Shown piece after piece: positions 60,171 through 64,000 of a DNA stretch of 64,000 bases. The notes under the pieces were generated by a model. That model saw nothing but the letters and a program-made list of their open reading frames with translations. It was not told the DNA's origin and ran no database searches. The stretch's first letter is position 1, and each line of letters starts with the position of its first letter. Origin of the DNA: Allodiplogaster sudhausi. Lineage: Eukaryota; Nematoda; Chromadorea; Rhabditida; Diplogasteridae. The translations under genes were made by a program, and so were the position numbers. The stretch covers positions 2,128,001-2,192,000 of the forward strand of contig CALZFC010000001.1 of NCBI GenBank assembly GCA_945643635.1, given 5' to 3'.

Positions 60171-60292
60171 AGCGTATTATCCAGGCCACATGTGGCCTAA
60201 TTTCTAAACAGATTCATCGTTGAAATTTCAAGTCTGTACTGTGGATACACCGACAATTTGAAGTGTCAAGACAAATTTAAATATGAATAACC

Positions 60293-60327
60293 AGCCGGTG
60301 AAGCGCTTCGCGCGCGCTTCACCGGCT
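60293..60327. repeat. GC-rich perfect hairpin, 14-bp stem
   Basis: Stem AGCCGGTGAAGCGC and complement with a 7-base loop in otherwise AT-rich DNA. It could be a transposon end or terminator-like hairpin; neither is proven. Confidence 0.6.
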
Positions 60328-60464
60328 TAGGCTTCGCGGCCTCGCAATCTGTAAACCTTCTTTGTGAGTGTTGGGGAAAATTCCATATCCCGATGCAGAA
60401 TATAGTCTTTACCGGAATCGTCTGGAATAATCCCAAAACTGTGAGCAGACGTTGGTCTTCAGGA

Positions 60465-61315
60465 AAGCTTCTCGAATGTTCCCGGTACCCAGGGCAGACA
60501 TTTGCCCCTTCCGGAATGTTCTAGAAAATTATGCACAGCGGACCGAATTCGGTCCTTTCCGGAACGTTCTCGAATTTTCCTAGCGCAAACGTAGGCACTT
60601 TCCGCGATGTTCTGGAAAATTCCATGTCCCGGAGCCGAGCTTCTCCCTTCTGGAACCTTCTGGAAGGTTCCAATTACGGGGACAGGCGTTGACCCTTCCC
60701 GAATATTCTGGAAAGTTCCATGCCCCGAAGCAGATCTTTGTCCTTCCTGGATCATTCTGGAATGTTACAAGGACCGGGGCAGACAATGGCCCCTTCCTGA
60801 ATGTTTTGGAAAATTCCACATCCCGGGGCCTAACTCGGTCCTTTCTGGAACCTTCTCGAATGTCCCAGTACCCAGGGCAGACGTTGGCCCGTTCCTGAAT
60901 GTTCTGGAAAATTCCATATCCCAGGGCTGAACTTGGCCCCTTCTGGAACATTATGGCATGTTCCAAGGACCGGGGGCAGACAATGGCCCCTTCCTGAATG
61001 TTTTGGAAAATTCCACATCCCGGGGCCTAACTCGGTCCTTTCTGGAACCTTCTAGAATGTCCCAGTACCCAGGGCAGACGTTGGCCCGTTCCTGAATGTT
61101 CTGGAAAATTCCATGTTCCGGGGCTGAACTTTGTCCCTTCTGGAACCTTCTGGAAGGTTCCAAAGACCGTTGGCAGACCTTGTCCCCCCCGGAATGTTCT
61201 GGAAAATACCATGTCCCGTGACCGAGCATTGTCCCTTCTGGAACCATCTGGAATGTTCCATGTAGCGGGGGCAGACAATATCCCTTTCAGGAATATTCTG
61301 GGAAAAAACAGGGCC
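60465..61315. repeat. minisatellite of ~51-bp units made of heat-shock-element-like motifs
   Basis: About 18 units, each with alternating GAA and TTC spaced by two bases, e.g. TTCTGGAACCTTCTGGAAGG and GAATGTTCTGGAAAATTCC. Heat-shock factor binds inverted nGAAn repeats, with three or more giving strong sites; several units here have four or five. Between the motifs are GC-rich words (CCCGGGGCAGAC). Open frames in it, on both strands, are periodic and not genes. Confidence 0.88.
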
Positions 61316-62219
61316 CATGAAGGTGCGAAAGTTGCCACATTCGTTGTGGTACGAAAGTCGCAACTTTAATAGTGCTTTTGACTTTTTGCCTCAAACTCGG
61401 GAAATTAAACCGGAGGGAGCATGGAAGGTTATAGAAAAAAACTGTTACAAAGCCACGCTAAGCGCTTTATTATTAGTAAGATTTTTCAGGTAACCACTGC
61501 CCAAATGACACATTGCGACGTCAGCTGGATCCCTTGGATAACTAATTCGACAACTGTGCTGTTAAATAAGAATTGACTCAAAACATTGAAAACATACTTA
61601 ATTGCATACTTATATGTATGTGTGTTTATGTGTTTGTGTGTTTGTGCTGGTATGTATCATTTTTGTGCGCTTTAAAAATGTATACATACGTTGTTAAGGA
61701 GGGATCATCTGCTAGCTAATCTGTCTTCAGAGCTTAAACCTTTTCTTGATAAATTTGCAAGGACATTGCAGATTTCTTCGTGAGATGTCGCAAAAATAAC
61801 CGCAATAAAAAAGAATGGTTTTGCTTGCGTAACAATAAAAATGAAAACGCATTTATCATGTGCAGATAGCTAATCCGGAATCTATTTTGCGCTGCCGCCG
61901 TACGTTGTTTCTTTTCAAATGACACATGTGATTCCTAGAGTAGCAGGATTTGCAGCATCTTTTATAAACAACTCTCTGTTTCTCTGAAGTGTCATGACCT
62001 CAGTTTTCAAGCAGCGCTGAGCTCACCAAAGAAGTGTTGATGACAATTTTGACCATGAGCTTTGCGCAAGTTGTTTTTTTCCAGGATTATGAATCAAAGA
62101 AAAGGTTATTATTCAGAAATCTGCAGAGAGAAAGAAAACATATATAAAAGCAGTAAACGAAGCCATGTATGCGGCGTTTTGGAAACCTATCGCCTAAATT
62201 ATAATATCAGCTAATATTT
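61316..62219. other. spacer, nothing recognised
   Basis: AT-rich with a TG-rich stretch at 61,610-61,660. No gene supported. Confidence 0.4.
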
Positions 62220-63830
62220 TTAAGACAGCGTATCTGTAAGACGCGAGCATGGCTCAATACAGCACTGCTATAGGGACTTTTGTTTGATTCGGTGAACGAA
62301 AATGACGTATCTTGTACAACTCGACGAGCTCTACAAAATGGGCCGTATTTTAAATTAAAAAAAAATTTCCGTTCGATATACGCTACCGTATATTTTATAA
62401 TACTTTTACTCATAACTTTGCTCACATGTAGTTTTTCTTCATGATTAATATACCATTCGATAGCGCTTTAAAAGGGCTTCAATTTATTTAGGGATCGATT
62501 TCATGAAAATTGAATTTTGGTCCAAATATACGGCCTCGAATTTTTGTAAAGCTAAAATTACCAATTTACGGTCATTTCCACAAAATGAAATTTGGATATT
62601 CGGAAAGTGCGTAAAATGTCACGTTAGATAAGTCACTTTCAAAGAAGATTAGAGGTAGCTATTTTTTGCTACAAAGCCCGAAACACTTTTATTGGCCCAT
62701 GCTATCGGTGATGTTTCGGCTCACATGTTGGTTCATTGGAGATCAATTCCGCAAAAGAGCACACCAATCGAAAGCTTTTTGAAAGTGCATCACTCTGCAT
62801 CTAATGTGAATTTTTTTCATCTCTTGTTTTGCCTGAATAAGACTATTATGTTCATTTTTGATTGAAGAATTACAGTTCTCAGCCAAATTATGTAGAATTC
62901 ACTGATCTCCACAAAAGGAGACCTAGATGAGGTGAAAGCGCGTTAAATTTGCTACCAAACAACCTCCTTAGAACGAAAATTAAAGGTAGCTATTTTTCGC
63001 TACGAATCGAAAAGCAACACAAACTCGAGAAAACACTTTTTAAATTCACCAATTCACCGTGTGAATTGGAATATTCGAATTGAGCATCATTCGAATATTC
63101 CAATTCACACGGTGAATATTCGCGGTTTGGTGAATATCCATAATGTTGTCTCGAGTTTGTGTTGCTTTTCGATTCGTAGCGAAAAATAGCTACCTTTAAT
63201 TTTCGTTATAAGGAGGTTGTTTTGTAGCAAATTTAACGCGCTTTCACCTCATCTAGGTCTCCTTTTGTGGAGATAATGAATTCTACATAATTTGGCTGAG
63301 AACTGTAATTCTTCAATCAAAAATGAACATAATAGTCTTATTCAGGCAAAACAAGAGATGAAAAAAATTCACATTAGATGCAGAGTGATGCACTTTCAAA
63401 AAGCTACCTCTAAGTTTCTTTGAAAGTGACTTATCTAACGTGAAATTTTACGCACTTTCCGAATATCCATATTTCATTTTGTGGAAATGACCGTAAATTG
63501 GTAATTTTAGCATTACAAAAATTCGAGGCCGTATTTTAGGACCAAAATTCAATTTTCAGAAATCGATCCCTAAATAAATTGAAGCCCTTTTAAAGCGCTA
63601 TCGAATGGTATATTAGTCATGAAGAAAAACTACATGTGAGCAAAGTTATGAGTAAAAGTATTGTAAAATATACGGTAGCGTATCTCGAACGGAAATTTTT
63701 TTTAAATCAAAAATACGGCCCATTTTGTAGAGCTCGTCGAGTTGTATAAGATATGTCATTTTCGTTCACCGAATCAAACAAAAGTCCCCAGGGCAGGCCA
63801 TGCTCGCAAGTTACTGACAGGCAGTCTTAA
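62220..63830. mobile_element. 1.6-kb hairpin element, TTAA ends
   Basis: Starts TTAAGACAGCGTATCTG and ends GACAGGCAGTCTTAA, with GCGAGCATGGC next to each end. Arms mirror each other to a centre near 63,070-63,100, where GAATTGGAATATTCGAATT lies at the turn. No coding capacity. Confidence 0.88.
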
Positions 63831-63955
63831 AAGGAATCGAACAATCACTTCTTCAGTTTAAGCCCTATCGTAATACATATTTCAAACATCATTGATTTTT
63901 GTCTAATTTTAGTTAGTACCATTCGTATACCGTGTACCTTTTTAGGAGGTAAAGA

Positions 63956-64000
63956 TGGGAGTGGAGATTTCGGAGGACGCGCTGACGGCGATTGACGCCA
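63956..64000 (+). CDS. first codons of a gene cut by the right edge
   Basis: After a likely acceptor (CCTTTTTAG) an ATG opens MGVEISEDALTAIDA to the end of the window. The same start is copied at 33,346. Product not recognisable from 15 residues. Confidence 0.55.

Noticed and set aside
60459..61363. Overlapping frames of about 100 codons on both strands in the minisatellite
   Set aside because: Periodic peptides (e.g. FQKGPS-like units) from a 51-bp repeat that is a multiple of three; not genes.
1..64000. CRISPR array
   Set aside because: Tandem repeats here are direct satellites or hairpins without unique, equal-length spacers; the sequence is eukaryotic.

Overview
The window looks like nuclear DNA from a nematode, most likely a free-living or parasitic rhabditid/diplogasterid type; I cannot name the species. 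The evidence is several serpentine chemoreceptor genes of the nematode-specific Str superfamily (srd-like and str-like), short AT-rich GT-AG introns, a small secreted Cys-rich protein with EB-like modules, and a heavy load of AT-rich transposon debris.

Positions 1 to about 12,650 are one Maverick/Polinton element, cut by the left edge of the window. On the minus strand, read from high to low coordinates, it carries: a 19-exon protein-primed family-B DNA polymerase (7,047-12,357), the packaging ATPase, a small hydrophobic protein, a coiled-coil protein, an integrase with a C-terminal chromodomain, a small membrane protein, a penton-like minor capsid protein, a basic core-like protein, the major capsid protein, a small unknown protein, an adenain-type protease and a C2H2 zinc-finger protein that runs off the edge. 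A two-exon 69-residue gene lies on the opposite strand, 36 bp from the polymerase start. Polymerase, integrase, protease and the coiled-coil protein all have frameshifts or stops, so the copy appears decayed, although capsid, penton and ATPase frames are open. The capsid half is AT-rich and almost intron-free; the polymerase half has GC-rich exons and 18 introns.

From 13 to 17 kb there is a tandem tRNA-like (SINE-type) array, a minisatellite, and a broken str-like receptor on the minus strand whose TM1-2 exon occurs three times. From 17.8 to 19.4 kb, minus strand, is the secreted EB-like gene. From 20.5 to 31.3 kb, plus strand, are three tandem srd-like genes with identical eight-exon structure: the first has one frameshift, the second is intact, and the third is intact but carries a 2.8-kb hairpin element in intron 1. 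A decayed fourth copy lies near 32.7-33.0 kb.

From 33.8 to 57.1 kb one apparently intact str-like gene spans 23 kb on the plus strand. Its third intron (17.7 kb) holds a hairpin element, a possible small minus-strand gene, a ~9-kb satellite array with 1.72-kb and 2.16-kb macro-repeats, a second 2.7-kb hairpin element and two MITEs. Its fourth intron holds two back-to-back 1.7-kb hairpins that share one TTAA. The last 7 kb contains more hairpin elements, an 0.85-kb minisatellite made of heat-shock-element-like GAA/TTC arrays, and, at the very end, the first codons of a gene whose start is also duplicated at 33.35 kb.

At least six hairpin elements of 1.6-2.8 kb have TTAA at both ends and appear to be one superfamily. 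They make up roughly 12 kb of the window.
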